The notes under the pieces: model-generated
What the model was told of the DNA's origin: nothing
What the model saw: only the letters and a program-made list of their open reading frames with translations
Database searches by the model: none
Assembly (NCBI GenBank): GCA_004283105.1
Contig: SHLN01000002.1
Coordinates: 1 to 30,650 of the forward strand
Length of the DNA: 30,650 nt
Reading direction: 5' to 3'
From: Acidimicrobiia bacterium
Lineage (GTDB): Bacteria > Actinomycetota > Acidimicrobiia > Spongiisociales > SHLN01
Program-made: the position numbers and the translations under genes
Shown: positions 1-7,922 of the stretch, piece after piece
Layout of the letters: each line of letters opens with the position of its first letter
Position numbering within the stretch: position 1 is the stretch's first letter

Positions 1-21
1 CAGACCCCAGACCCCAGTCGC
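1..21. repeat. Heptamer tandem repeat (CAGACCC)2 at window edge
   Basis: Two exact CAGACCC units at 1-7 and 8-14 are followed by a decayed unit (CAGTCGC, 15-21). The array is cut by the window edge, so its true length is unknown. It shares the 7-base period of six other intergenic arrays in this window. The rest of 22-129 shows no gene that I can support. Confidence 0.6.
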
Positions 22-129
22 TCTAACGCCAATGGCGGTCTTCTCCTGTCTCTGTTTGGCAGAACGAGTCGAGAACGTTGTTGCACAGCGACCTGAATCA
101 AGTGACGTTCATCTTTTCGTCCTGGGTGG

Positions 130-1077
130 CTAGATGCTCCACTCGAAACCGGTTTCCTTCTCGGACCGGTCCCAGAGTTTCGACATAACGGCTTTGTCAT
201 AGGCGTGGGGTTCCAGCGTGCCCTTGCCGACCGGGCCGACCCATTCGGCGCGACCCGTGGGGCCGTACAGGGCCCGCTGTTCCAGGCCATCTTCGGTAGC
301 GCACATGACTTCCGGATAGGAGCCCTTCTCGGCCGACTGAGTCAGGGGAGACATGGACATGAGCCGGAAGATGATCCGGGTTGTCATGCTGCCGCTGGTC
401 GCGATCAGCGATGTTCTGGACGACCCCGGGTGACAGACATAGGCCTGGACGTTCCTGTTTGCTGCTTTGACCTTGTCTTGCAGTTCATAAGCAAACATCA
501 TCTGAGCCAATTTGCTTTGGCTGTACGCGCGGTTGGCGTTGTAGTTCTTGTCCCAGTTCATATCGTCGAACTGAATCGTCCTCAGCCCCATCTTGTAGCC
601 AAGGCTTGCGACGACCACGATCCGTCCTTTCGACTCTTCGATCCGGTCGAAGAGCATTCCGCACAAGGTGAAATGGCCGTAATGGTTGGTGCCAAGCTGG
701 CTTTCGAACCCGTCCACGGTGATCTTCTGGGTAGGCACCTGCGCGATGGCGGCGTTGCAGATGAGCGCATCGATCTGCGGAACCGTCTTCAAGACCTCTG
801 CGGCCGCGTCGCGCACGCTCGCCTGCACGGCAAGGTCCATGGGGACAAAGCTCACGTCGGCGCCCTGCCCGAATTCCTCTTTCAGGTCTTTGACGGCGGC
901 GGTCGATTTCTCAGCGCTGCGGTTCAGCATGACGACCCTGGCGCCCTTCGAAAGAAGAACGCGCGATGCCTGAAACCCCGCACCGGCGTTGGCGCCGGTG
1001 ATGACGTACGTCTTCCCGACGAGGGAGCCCAGGCGCTCCAGGGTCCAGCCATTCGGTCCAAATGTCTTGTCTGCCAT
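130..1077 (-). CDS. SDR-family NAD(P)-dependent oxidoreductase
   Basis: This 315-aa protein is a classical short-chain dehydrogenase/reductase with a Rossmann fold, expected to be cytosolic. Visible motifs are the cofactor loop TGANAGAG (28-35), CNAA (108-110), Asn131, the catalytic Ser158 in VVVASLG and the catalytic pair Tyr185/Lys189 in YSQSK. An arginine after the second strand (LNRS, about 51-54) suggests preference for NADP(H) over NAD(H), which is inference. Length and the C-terminal extension after the PGSSRTSL segment resemble the retinol-dehydrogenase/protochlorophyllide-reductase-like branch, but the substrate cannot be read. I chose the ATG at 1077 because the protein then begins close to the Rossmann strand, with a purine-rich AAAGAGAGAA upstream. 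An in-frame start at 1128 would add 17 unlikely residues. It lies downstream of the MBL-rhodanese gene on the same strand, separated by a heptamer array. Confidence 0.88.
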   Translation of the reverse strand: MADKTFGPNGWTLERLGSLVGKTYVITGANAGAGFQASRVLLSKGARVVMLNRSAEKSTAAVKDLKEEFGQGADVSFVPMDLAVQASVRDAAAEVLKTVPQIDALICNAAIAQVPTQKITVDGFESQLGTNHYGHFTLCGMLFDRIEESKGRIVVVASLGYKMGLRTIQFDDMNWDKNYNANRAYSQSKLAQMMFAYELQDKVKAANRNVQAYVCHPGSSRTSLIATSGSMTTRIIFRLMSMSPLTQSAEKGSYPEVMCATEDGLEQRALYGPTGRAEWVGPVGKGTLEPHAYDKAVMSKLWDRSEKETGFEWSI

Positions 1078-1153
1078 GTCGATTCTCTCTTTACCTATCT
1101 GATTGAACACTGTGTTATTCCTACCCAAGACCCGAGAGTTTCTGGCTCGGAAC

Positions 1154-1195
1154 GAGGGACGAGGGACGAGGGACGAGGGACCAGGGACGAGCGAC
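1154..1195. repeat. Heptamer tandem repeat, six GAGGGAC-type units
   Basis: Six consecutive 7-base units: four exact GAGGGAC (1154-1181), then CAGGGAC and GAGCGAC. A decayed unit (TCGGAAC) sits just before, at 1147-1153. The last base of the array, 1195, is also the last base of the TAG stop codon of the MBL-rhodanese gene on the - strand. The repeat is intergenic and cannot code usefully, because a 7-base unit shifts frame each time. Confidence 0.9.
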
Positions 1196-2529
1196 TAGAT
1201 AACGTCCGGCACCCCACCGGTGGCCACCACGATGGGCTCGACGCCGAGGCCTTCCAGCAGGCCGGCAGCGATGGACGAGCGGTTGCCGGTTCGACAGATC
1301 ACCCACACCGGCTCCCCCGCGTTCACGGTCCCGGCTAGGCCATCGCGGAGGTCGGGGAGGTAGCAGTGGGCCGATGACTCGATGTGACCGGACTCCCATT
1401 CGAGCGGGTCTCGCACGTCGAGGATCTGGCCACCCCAATCGCCGGCGAGGTGACCGGCCAGTTGCGCGGCCGTTGCCGTCTCGTACGCCGCCAGTTCCCG
1501 GCCCGATTCGCGCCACCCCTCGATGCCCCGCAACACTCCCTCGATGGTGGTGAAGCCGATCCGGGCAAGCTCCACGGCGGCCTCCGACGCATCCTGGTCC
1601 TCGTTGAGCACGAGAAGCAGCGACTGGTTGAACTCGAACAGCCAGCCCGCCCACGGTGCGAACGACTCACCCAGTTCGATACCGATCGATCCGGGGATGT
1701 GACCGGCTGCGTAGTCGAAACGACTCCGACCGTCGATCATCCCCGCTCCGGCCTGCTTCGCCGCGAACGCCTCCACGTCCAACTCCGGCACCTCCGGTCG
1801 GTCCACCGCAGTGGGGTTGGTCCGGTTGATGGGGGCCATATACGGGTAGTAGTCCGGATAGGGAGCTAGCCCGCCTAGCTGCGAGGCGACGAAGGCATCG
1901 ACCGACTCGAACGAATAGAGCGGATTCTCGGCCTTCTCCTGTCCGATGGTCGACGTCGTCCGGCCCGCCCCGGAGGCAGTGCAGAACGAACCCTCTCCGT
2001 GGGTCGGGAACACGCCAACCTCGTCGGGGAGCCCGGCCAGTCGGTGCAAGGACCCGTACTGGAGACGCGATAGTTGCTCTGCGAACGCGTCGCCCAACAG
2101 GTCGGATCTCCCCGCCGCCCCCACGAGCAGGCTCCCACCGCTGAAGACAGCCTGCGGCTCGTTGTCGATGAGGACCAGGTACGACGTGTGTTCCGGGGTG
2201 TGCCCGGGCGTGTGAAGGGGCCGGATCGTCAGGCCGGATTCTCCACTCAGGTCCTCCTGGTGGAAGGCGGGCACAAACGCAAACCCAACTCCCGAGCCGG
2301 CAGGCAGAACGAGGTCGGCTCCCGTCCTCAGTGCCAGGTCGCGACCCCCCGACACATAGTCGTTGTGGACGTGGGTCTCGAGGACGTGGGTCACCGTCGC
2401 GTCCCGTCCGATGTGGTCGAGAAAGCGGTCGATGTCGCGCTGAGGATCGACGACCACCACTGAATCCTCGTGGCGAAGGAGGTAGGTGGTGTCACCGAGA
2501 CTTGCCGTTCGCATGGAATCAATCTGCAT
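1195..2529 (-). CDS. MBL-fold hydrolase fused to two rhodanese domains (ETHE1/persulfide-dioxygenase-like)
   Basis: The 444-aa protein has an N-terminal metallo-beta-lactamase domain (about 1-235) and two rhodanese-like domains (about 250-345 and 350-444). Such fusions act in sulfane-sulfur and persulfide metabolism (established for ETHE1/CstB relatives). The first metal motif reads THVHNDY (52-58), with Tyr in place of the second His of HxHxDH; HTPGHTPEH follows at 106-114. At the position where ETHE1 has the iron ligand Asp (TGDALL) this protein has SGGSLL. The first rhodanese lacks a Cys at the active-site loop (VLNEDQD), while the second has Cys412 in ICRTGNRSS. GGAG lies 5 bases before the ATG at 2529. 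Persulfide dioxygenase activity is therefore plausible but not assured, because a canonical metal ligand is absent. It is divergent from the small gene at 2622. Confidence 0.85.
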   Translation of the reverse strand: MQIDSMRTASLGDTTYLLRHEDSVVVVDPQRDIDRFLDHIGRDATVTHVLETHVHNDYVSGGRDLALRTGADLVLPAGSGVGFAFVPAFHQEDLSGESGLTIRPLHTPGHTPEHTSYLVLIDNEPQAVFSGGSLLVGAAGRSDLLGDAFAEQLSRLQYGSLHRLAGLPDEVGVFPTHGEGSFCTASGAGRTTSTIGQEKAENPLYSFESVDAFVASQLGGLAPYPDYYPYMAPINRTNPTAVDRPEVPELDVEAFAAKQAGAGMIDGRSRFDYAAGHIPGSIGIELGESFAPWAGWLFEFNQSLLLVLNEDQDASEAAVELARIGFTTIEGVLRGIEGWRESGRELAAYETATAAQLAGHLAGDWGGQILDVRDPLEWESGHIESSAHCYLPDLRDGLAGTVNAGEPVWVICRTGNRSSIAAGLLEGLGVEPIVVATGGVPDVI

Positions 2530-2621
2530 GAACTCTCCAATGAGGCACGTGCTCTGATGCTATTCCGCCGCCATCCGCCCATCGCCGCAGATCCGTATAC
2601 CAGGTGTCGGAAGGAGGACCA

Positions 2622-2819
2622 GTGTCCACCAACGTCAGTGCCAGCAGGCCGACAGGGCGTCGGCGCCGGCTGAAGACATACGGAGATGATCGCGTGTGCA
2701 GCGAAGAAGGCTGCTCGACACGACTCTCGAAATACAACCGGAATACCGAGTGCCACACGCACGCTCCGCGGCGGTTTCCTCGCACTCGAGGCGTGATCGG
2801 AGAGACCGCCGTCGGCTGA
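2622..2819 (+). CDS. Small Cys/His protein, putative zinc-binding (65 aa)
   Basis: The protein has a basic N-terminus (RRRRLK at 13-18) followed by C26-x4-C31-x12-C44-x2-H47, a spacing that would suit one zinc ion, with the context CSTRLSKYNR between the Cys pairs. A very strong Shine-Dalgarno sequence, AAGGAGG, stands about 5 bases before the GTG at 2622. This decides against the in-frame GTG at 2604, which lies upstream of that ribosome-binding site. Small actinobacterial proteins with a similar C..C..LSxYN..C..H pattern exist as far as I recall, but I cannot name a characterised family. Nucleic-acid binding is only an inference from the basic tail and zinc-knuckle-like pattern. It is the first gene ahead of the glycan cassette, 64 bp before the glycosyltransferase ATG. 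Confidence 0.7.
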   Translation: MSTNVSASRPTGRRRRLKTYGDDRVCSEEGCSTRLSKYNRNTECHTHAPRRFPRTRGVIGETAVG

Positions 2820-2883
2820 TTCCGCCTCGCTGCGGCTCGCTCAGCATCAAGTACGCTGATTGAAGGCCAACACGCGAGCACAA

Positions 2884-3963
2884 ATGCAGCCACCACCACT
2901 CGTCTCCATCATCGTCCCCGCTTACAACGAGGCGTCCATCATCGCCGAGAACCTTGGCGAGATTTGCGCCTATCTGGAGACGATCGAGGACCGCTATCGG
3001 TGGGAGCTCATCGTCGTGAACGACGGGAGTACCGACGAGACGGGCATGCTGATCAACGAGTTCGCCGCAGCCCGCCCGAACGTCATCGCTCTCCATCACG
3101 CCATCAACTTCCAGCTCGGCCAGGCGCTGCGCTACGCCTTCAACAACGCCCGCGGCGACTACTTCGTGACGTTCGACGCCGATCTGTCCTACTCCCCCGA
3201 CCACATCGGCCGGCTGCTCGACGAGATCACCGACAGCAACGCCAAGGTCGTCATCGCCTCGCCCTACATGCCGGGCGGCCGCACAACGAAGGTCCCCCGA
3301 GTGCGGAAGTTCCTCAGCCGCTGGGCCAACCGCCTCCTGTCGGCGACCGCCAAGGGCAAGCTGACGACCATCACCGGCATGGTGCGCGCCTATGACGCCC
3401 CGTTCCTCAAGTCGCTGAACCTCAAGACGGTCGATGCGGAGATCAATCCGGAGATCATCTACAAAGCGCAAATCCTTCGCGCCCACATCGTCGAGATTCC
3501 CGCCCACCTCGACTGGACGTTTCGCCAGACGGGAGGCAAGCGCCGCAAGTCGGCGGTGCGGGTGAGCCGGAGTGTCGCCTCGAGCACGTTCTCGGCCTTT
3601 CTGTTTCGCCCGTTCATGTTCTTCATCGTTCCGGGATTGGTCGTCATGTTGCTGGCCATGTACTCGCTCGGGTGGGCAGCGTTTCACGTCGGGTCGGCCT
3701 TGCCTGACACCGGCAACTTCTCCGATGCCGTAGCGGTGGCGTACGCCGATCGTCCGCACGCCTTTTTCGTCGGCGGAATTGGGCTCATCGTGGCCTTCCA
3801 GCTCCTCAGCCTGGGGTTCATCGCCGTCCAGAACAAGCGCTACTTCGAGGAGCTGTTCCATCTCGGGACGTCGATCTCCCGCCAGGCTCAGGAGCCCGTG
3901 CGCTCCGCGAGCACCATCCCGGCGATTGATCCGTCCGACCGGATCACAACCGACGGCCGGTAG
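2884..3963 (+). CDS. Family 2 glycosyltransferase with two C-terminal membrane segments
   Basis: This 359-aa membrane-bound GT-A glycosyltransferase probably moves a sugar from a nucleotide sugar to a polyprenyl-phosphate or glycan acceptor at the inner face of the membrane. Visible features are VSIIVPAYNEAS at the N-terminus, NDGSTD (46-51) for the nucleotide sugar, the DxD motif FDAD (97-100) for the metal, and two hydrophobic segments at about 243-268 and 293-315. This layout resembles DPM1/GtrB-like polyprenyl-phosphate glycosyltransferases. The ATG at 2884 places the strand at residue 6, as usual in the family. A TTG at 2860 would add eight residues, and neither start has a good ribosome-binding site. 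The flippase-like gene follows 20 bases downstream, suggesting one transcript and a shared role in surface glycan assembly. Confidence 0.9.
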   Translation: MQPPPLVSIIVPAYNEASIIAENLGEICAYLETIEDRYRWELIVVNDGSTDETGMLINEFAAARPNVIALHHAINFQLGQALRYAFNNARGDYFVTFDADLSYSPDHIGRLLDEITDSNAKVVIASPYMPGGRTTKVPRVRKFLSRWANRLLSATAKGKLTTITGMVRAYDAPFLKSLNLKTVDAEINPEIIYKAQILRAHIVEIPAHLDWTFRQTGGKRRKSAVRVSRSVASSTFSAFLFRPFMFFIVPGLVVMLLAMYSLGWAAFHVGSALPDTGNFSDAVAVAYADRPHAFFVGGIGLIVAFQLLSLGFIAVQNKRYFEELFHLGTSISRQAQEPVRSASTIPAIDPSDRITTDGR

Positions 3964-3983
3964 CCCACCCGAAGGATGAGTTG

Positions 3984-5210
3984 ATGGATCGCATGACCGA
4001 TCCCGGAACAGCGACAGCGAAGTCGGGGGATGGCACCAGGCACATGATCTGGGGCAGCGTCCTCGCTGCCGTCGCCGCCTATCTGTTCCTGCAGGGCGGA
4101 GCCCGCCTACTGGGTGCAGAACGGTTCGCCGCCATATCTGCTTTGTGGACGATCCAGTTCCTCGTCATGGCCGTTGCGCTGATGCCGATAGAGCAGCTCA
4201 CCATCCGGACGAGAGCACTCGGCGACGGAACCGAGCTGCGCCGGTCGACCGCTGCGGTCGTTGCCGTGGCAGCGATCGCGGCCGGCGCCTATGCCGGTGC
4301 CAATCTCGACACACTCTTCTCCGGTGAGGGCGTGTTCGTGCCCCTATCGGTTCTCTCGGTCGTGACCATGGGTGTGTTTGCGCTCGGGCGGGGCGAACTG
4401 GCGGGGCGCCTCCGATATCGCGACTACGGACTCGTGACCGGCGGGCAGGCGTTGGTGCGACTCGTGGCCGGGCTCGGACTCATCGCCGCCGCCGACTCGG
4501 CCGCCGGGGGCGGGTGGGCAATGGTCGTATCGCCGCTCCTCGTGCTCGGTTGGTGGAGATTCCGGAGGCAGTCCTTCGCGCCCGCGCAGACTCAGGGGGC
4601 CGGAACGTTCCTGGCCGGGGTGGTAGTGGCGAACGCGGCCGCACAAACGATTCTCGTGGCCGGACCGCTAGCCGTGGAACGGCTGGGTGGGACCGCTGCC
4701 GAAGTGTCCGTCCTCTTCGTGACCCTCACGCTGTTCCGGGCTCCACTTGCCATCGCCAACAACTTGCTCGCCAGGCTGCTCCCTCCGTTCTCGTCGCTCG
4801 CGACCGGAGATGGAAAGAGCACGCTCCGGCGGTGGGCCATCCGGCTACCCCTGGGTGGTGCGGCCATTGCAGCAGCGGCAGTGGCGGTCGGTGCCTGGAT
4901 GGGCCCGGCCATCATCTCGGGCCTTTTCGGCACCGACTTTCGCCCAACGGCCGCCGCGGCCGCCCTGGTGGCGGGAGGCTCGGTCCTGGCAACCGTGGCG
5001 GCCTTCGCCAATCAGATCCTGCTGGCAATGGGAGCGACCTGGCGGCTGGCCGCGGCGTGGGTCGTTGGCCTGTTCGCCGCAGTGGCCGTGATGATGGCGC
5101 TCTCCTCAGCGCCTGCCACCAGGGTGGCCGCCGGGTTTCTCGTGGGAGAGGCGGTAGCGCTCGCCGCGGTCTCCGCGGCCGTCTTATTGACCGGTCGGGT
5201 CATCCGGTAG
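3984..5210 (+). CDS. Polytopic membrane protein, Wzx/MOP-like flippase
   Basis: This 408-aa, Ala/Gly/Val-rich protein has roughly 11-12 hydrophobic segments along its whole length and no catalytic motif. The size, the distribution of segments and its position directly behind a GT2 glycosyltransferase suggest a polysaccharide or lipid-linked-glycan flippase of the MOP superfamily. Family assignment is by character and context, since no diagnostic motif was seen. AAGGA at 3972-3976 lies 7 bases before the ATG at 3984. A TTG at 3981 is in frame but less well placed. The last 27 bases (5184-5210) overlap the 3' end of the convergent sulfotransferase gene, so the two messages are antisense to each other there. 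It could instead be a generic transporter of unknown substrate. Confidence 0.75.
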   Translation: MDRMTDPGTATAKSGDGTRHMIWGSVLAAVAAYLFLQGGARLLGAERFAAISALWTIQFLVMAVALMPIEQLTIRTRALGDGTELRRSTAAVVAVAAIAAGAYAGANLDTLFSGEGVFVPLSVLSVVTMGVFALGRGELAGRLRYRDYGLVTGGQALVRLVAGLGLIAAADSAAGGGWAMVVSPLLVLGWWRFRRQSFAPAQTQGAGTFLAGVVVANAAAQTILVAGPLAVERLGGTAAEVSVLFVTLTLFRAPLAIANNLLARLLPPFSSLATGDGKSTLRRWAIRLPLGGAAIAAAAVAVGAWMGPAIISGLFGTDFRPTAAAAALVAGGSVLATVAAFANQILLAMGATWRLAAAWVVGLFAAVAVMMALSSAPATRVAAGFLVGEAVALAAVSAAVLLTGRVIR

Positions 5211-6197
5211 TTGGAAGCGCTTGCGAATCTCTGCTTGCAGGCGTTCGAACTCGACGGGGCTCAGGCGGGCTTCGTCGGTTGACTGAAACGGTTTGAGATC
5301 CTCGAGTCGTTGCGGTTCGAGAGCGAGCCATTCGCCCACTTGTCGCACGACACCGGTGGGATCGTTGCATAGGTCGCCGTACGCCACCTCTAGCACCCGG
5401 GCCGAATCGACCGGGGCGAGTTGCGTCTCAATCAGCTCCTCGATCCTGGCCACCTGCTCGGCAACGTCGGCGGTTGAATCGTCGCTGGCTTCCTCGCCGG
5501 CGGCCAGACCCCAGCCGATGGATCGGTCTCCCTGCACGGTTTCTCGAGCCTCCAGGAGCGACTGGGCCACAAAGAGGGGCTCGCGACGCGCCACGATGAA
5601 CCGGGCACCCGGAAGCTGCTCGGCCAGCAGCGCAATGGCGGCCGTGTTGCGGTTGTTCTTGTTGAGAAATGGCTCAGGAAAAGCCGTGCCCCACGCCGCG
5701 AAGAAGGACGTCATTTCGCCGGCAATCCCCGGGGTGATCTGCTGGGGAACCGAGTACCTGTCTTCACCCAACCATCGATTCCAGATGGAAAAGGCGTCGT
5801 TCGGGGCGCCGAGCGACCGCGTGTTTCCGTAGTAGGAGCGGTAGCCACCGCTGCGCCTGGCCCACCGGCCCAGTCGCATGGTGGCGGTGATCGGAGATCG
5901 CTCGAAGAGCGCCGTGAGATTGGAGGGGTAGGAAACGGGAAGGTGGGCGGCGAGCACCTGGTAGAGGAGTGTGCTCCCGCTCCGAGGAGACCCGACGATC
6001 AGCACGATGGGGAGATCCGGTCCCTGCGGCCGCGCCAGTCGACGCTGCTCCCATCGGCCGAGCACCCAATCGAGTGGCATGAGGAGGTAGCGCAATGCCT
6101 CCCGGCTCAGAGCCGACCTGGCGGCCGGGTCACCCGAAGCAAGCATGCGTCGGACGAGCCCAACGGGATCCTGGAAATTGCCGCGGCGCCCGCTCAC
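5184..6197 (-). CDS. Sulfotransferase family protein
   Basis: This 337-aa protein is a PAPS-dependent sulfotransferase of the Sulfotransfer_1/3 type. It carries the 5'-phosphosulfate loop GSPRSGST (69-76) and a 3'-phosphate-binding region ARRE...QSLLEAR with Arg204 and Ser213 at the expected positions. Such enzymes move sulfate from 3'-phosphoadenylyl sulfate to hydroxyl or amino groups of glycans or lipids; the acceptor here is not readable. The start is a GTG at 6197, only 7 bases after the DUF885 stop codon on the same strand, with a weak ribosome-binding site, so it is probably co-transcribed with the DUF885 gene. Its tail overlaps the convergent flippase-like gene by 27 bp. Proximity to GT2 and flippase genes hints at sulfation of an exported glycan (inference). 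Confidence 0.88.
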   Translation of the reverse strand: MSGRRGNFQDPVGLVRRMLASGDPAARSALSREALRYLLMPLDWVLGRWEQRRLARPQGPDLPIVLIVGSPRSGSTLLYQVLAAHLPVSYPSNLTALFERSPITATMRLGRWARRSGGYRSYYGNTRSLGAPNDAFSIWNRWLGEDRYSVPQQITPGIAGEMTSFFAAWGTAFPEPFLNKNNRNTAAIALLAEQLPGARFIVARREPLFVAQSLLEARETVQGDRSIGWGLAAGEEASDDSTADVAEQVARIEELIETQLAPVDSARVLEVAYGDLCNDPTGVVRQVGEWLALEPQRLEDLKPFQSTDEARLSPVEFERLQAEIRKRFQLPDDPTGQ

Positions 6198-6204
6198 ACC
6201 GGGT

Positions 6205-7881
6205 TCACCGGCGAGTCGCTCCGGAGCCGCGCACGAACTCCTGTAGGAGATCGAGACCCACCGGGCCCGCCTCGAGCACGTCGGCGTGGAACTGCTTGAG
6301 ATCGAACGCCGTCCCTTGCTGTGCCTTTTGCTCCTCGCGCAACTCGAGAATCACCCGCTCCCCGATCTTGTAGGCCGGAGCCTGTCCCGGCCATCCGAGA
6401 TAGCGGGTTACCTCTCCTTTGGCGTAGTCGGGGAGCTGGCCGGCATAGTCGGTGAGCATCTCGACGGCCGTGTCGAACGTCCACGCCTCTCCGGAATGGA
6501 ACGGCTGGTCCTCCGGGATCGAGAGCCCGACGTGCATGCCGATGTCGACGACCACCCGGCACGCCCGCAGCATCTCTGAGGCGAGCATGCCAAATACGTA
6601 CTCGGGCTTCTCGAAGTAGCCGAGCTCCCGCATCAGGGTCTCGGAATACAAGGCCCACCCTTCCCCACTGCCGCTGTACCAGATCCACACCCGCTGCAGC
6701 CGGCTCGTGCGTTCGGCGAGGCTCATCTGGACACCGGTCTGGAGGTGATGGCCGGGGAAGCCTTCGTGATAGGCCGTGCTCACGTTGTCCCACACGGGGA
6801 TGGTTTCGTTCTCGCCGACCGAGAACCAGACGCTGCCGGGCCGGGAGAAGTCCTCGCTTGGGCCAATGTAATAGGCGCCGATGAAGGCACCGGGCGGGGC
6901 CAGCTTCGTGTCGACCTGCTTGACGGCCTCCGGCACATCGAAGTGGGTCCCGTCGAGGTCGCGCAGGGCTACGTCCTGCCGTTCCTGCATGAAGCGGACG
7001 AACTCCTCCCGCGATGCCCGCCGGGTCGGATCCGTGTTGAGCAACTCGACGACTTCCCGTCGGCCCGCGCCGGGTTGGATCTGTTCGGCGAGCGCCTCCA
7101 TGTCGGCCTGGATCCGCTTGATCTCCGACCAGCCCCACCGGTACGTCTCCTCGAGATCGACTTCCATGCCGAGGAAGTAGTTGGAGGCGGCGGCATACCG
7201 CTCCCGACCTACGCCATCGGCTTCAGGGGCTCCCGGCAGATAGGCCTCCTCGAGCCAGTCACCGATGTCTCCGTAGGCAGCGGCTGCCGCAGCTGCGGCG
7301 GCGTCGGCCGCCGCCAGCTCCGACTCCGTTGCCCCGTGCTCGCGCATCGTTCCGACGAGCGCCCGGAGGGCCGAATCGTTCCCGGCGTTGGTGCGGCATT
7401 GTTCGATAGCGCCGAGCACTTGACGGCGGGCCGCCAGGAGATCGCGGTCTATCCCTACCCCGAGGGTGGCACGAACACCTGCCAGGGCGTCGGCCACCCC
7501 GGAAAGGCGGGCGGTGATGGCTTCCCGACCCTCGGCAGATTCGGTGTCCATGACATCGAACACCTCTCGAACCTCATAGAGCGGGCAGGCCAGCGTCCGC
7601 AGCTGGCGATACACGTCCTCGTGGGTCTGGTGGCCCAGTTCGAGATCCGTGTACATGCGGCCGACCCGAGCCGCGCGCTCCGCCCACGGGTCCGGATCCG
7701 CCTCGAGCGCGTCGATACGCCGGCGGAAATCGCGGTGGTAGTCGATCGAAGCCTCGATTCCATCGGGGCTGTAGTCGGTCCATCGGTGGTCGTGGCCTTC
7801 GACGCCGACGTATGTGGCGTCAACCGGGTAGAGAGCAGCCATCTCGTCGACGGCTGTGTCACTGAGCTGCCAGATATCCAT
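6205..7881 (-). CDS. DUF885 family protein, putative metallopeptidase
   Basis: The 558-aa protein belongs to the DUF885 group, whose members resemble M32-type carboxypeptidases. The signature HEGFPGHHLQ lies at about residues 370-380, with further conserved surroundings (NVSTAYHEGFPGHH, SGSGEGWALY, EKPEYVFG). The two His and the Glu of this motif are the expected zinc-site residues; a peptidase role is inferred for most of the family. No signal peptide or membrane segment is visible, so it is probably cytosolic. An Ala-rich stretch occurs around residues 188-200. The ATG at 7881 lacks a Shine-Dalgarno sequence, but a TAACAT hexamer 8 bases upstream suggests a leaderless transcript. The sulfotransferase gene follows after 7 bases. 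Confidence 0.88.
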   Translation of the reverse strand: MDIWQLSDTAVDEMAALYPVDATYVGVEGHDHRWTDYSPDGIEASIDYHRDFRRRIDALEADPDPWAERAARVGRMYTDLELGHQTHEDVYRQLRTLACPLYEVREVFDVMDTESAEGREAITARLSGVADALAGVRATLGVGIDRDLLAARRQVLGAIEQCRTNAGNDSALRALVGTMREHGATESELAAADAAAAAAAAAYGDIGDWLEEAYLPGAPEADGVGRERYAAASNYFLGMEVDLEETYRWGWSEIKRIQADMEALAEQIQPGAGRREVVELLNTDPTRRASREEFVRFMQERQDVALRDLDGTHFDVPEAVKQVDTKLAPPGAFIGAYYIGPSEDFSRPGSVWFSVGENETIPVWDNVSTAYHEGFPGHHLQTGVQMSLAERTSRLQRVWIWYSGSGEGWALYSETLMRELGYFEKPEYVFGMLASEMLRACRVVVDIGMHVGLSIPEDQPFHSGEAWTFDTAVEMLTDYAGQLPDYAKGEVTRYLGWPGQAPAYKIGERVILELREEQKAQQGTAFDLKQFHADVLEAGPVGLDLLQEFVRGSGATRR

Positions 7882-7889
7882 GGCAACCG

Positions 7890-7895
7890 ATGTTA
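7890..7895 (-). promoter_or_regulatory. Putative -10 box, leaderless DUF885 gene
   Basis: On the - strand TAACAT ends 8 bases before the ATG at 7881. No ribosome-binding site is present, so transcription would start at or next to the start codon. Confidence 0.45.
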
Positions 7896-7922
7896 GGAGG
7901 CGGGCGATCGGCCCACCGTTCT

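Noticed and set aside
205..1338. Long open frame on the + strand opposite the SDR and the end of the MBL-rhodanese gene
   Set aside because: It runs antisense to a gene with clear SDR motifs, spans an intergenic heptamer array, and its Arg/His/Gly-rich translation has no family character.
2635..3861. 408-codon open frame on the - strand across the GT2 gene
   Set aside because: The opposite strand has full GT2 motifs (NDGSTD, DxD). The antisense product is highly charged low-complexity sequence, as expected for a GC-rich shadow frame.
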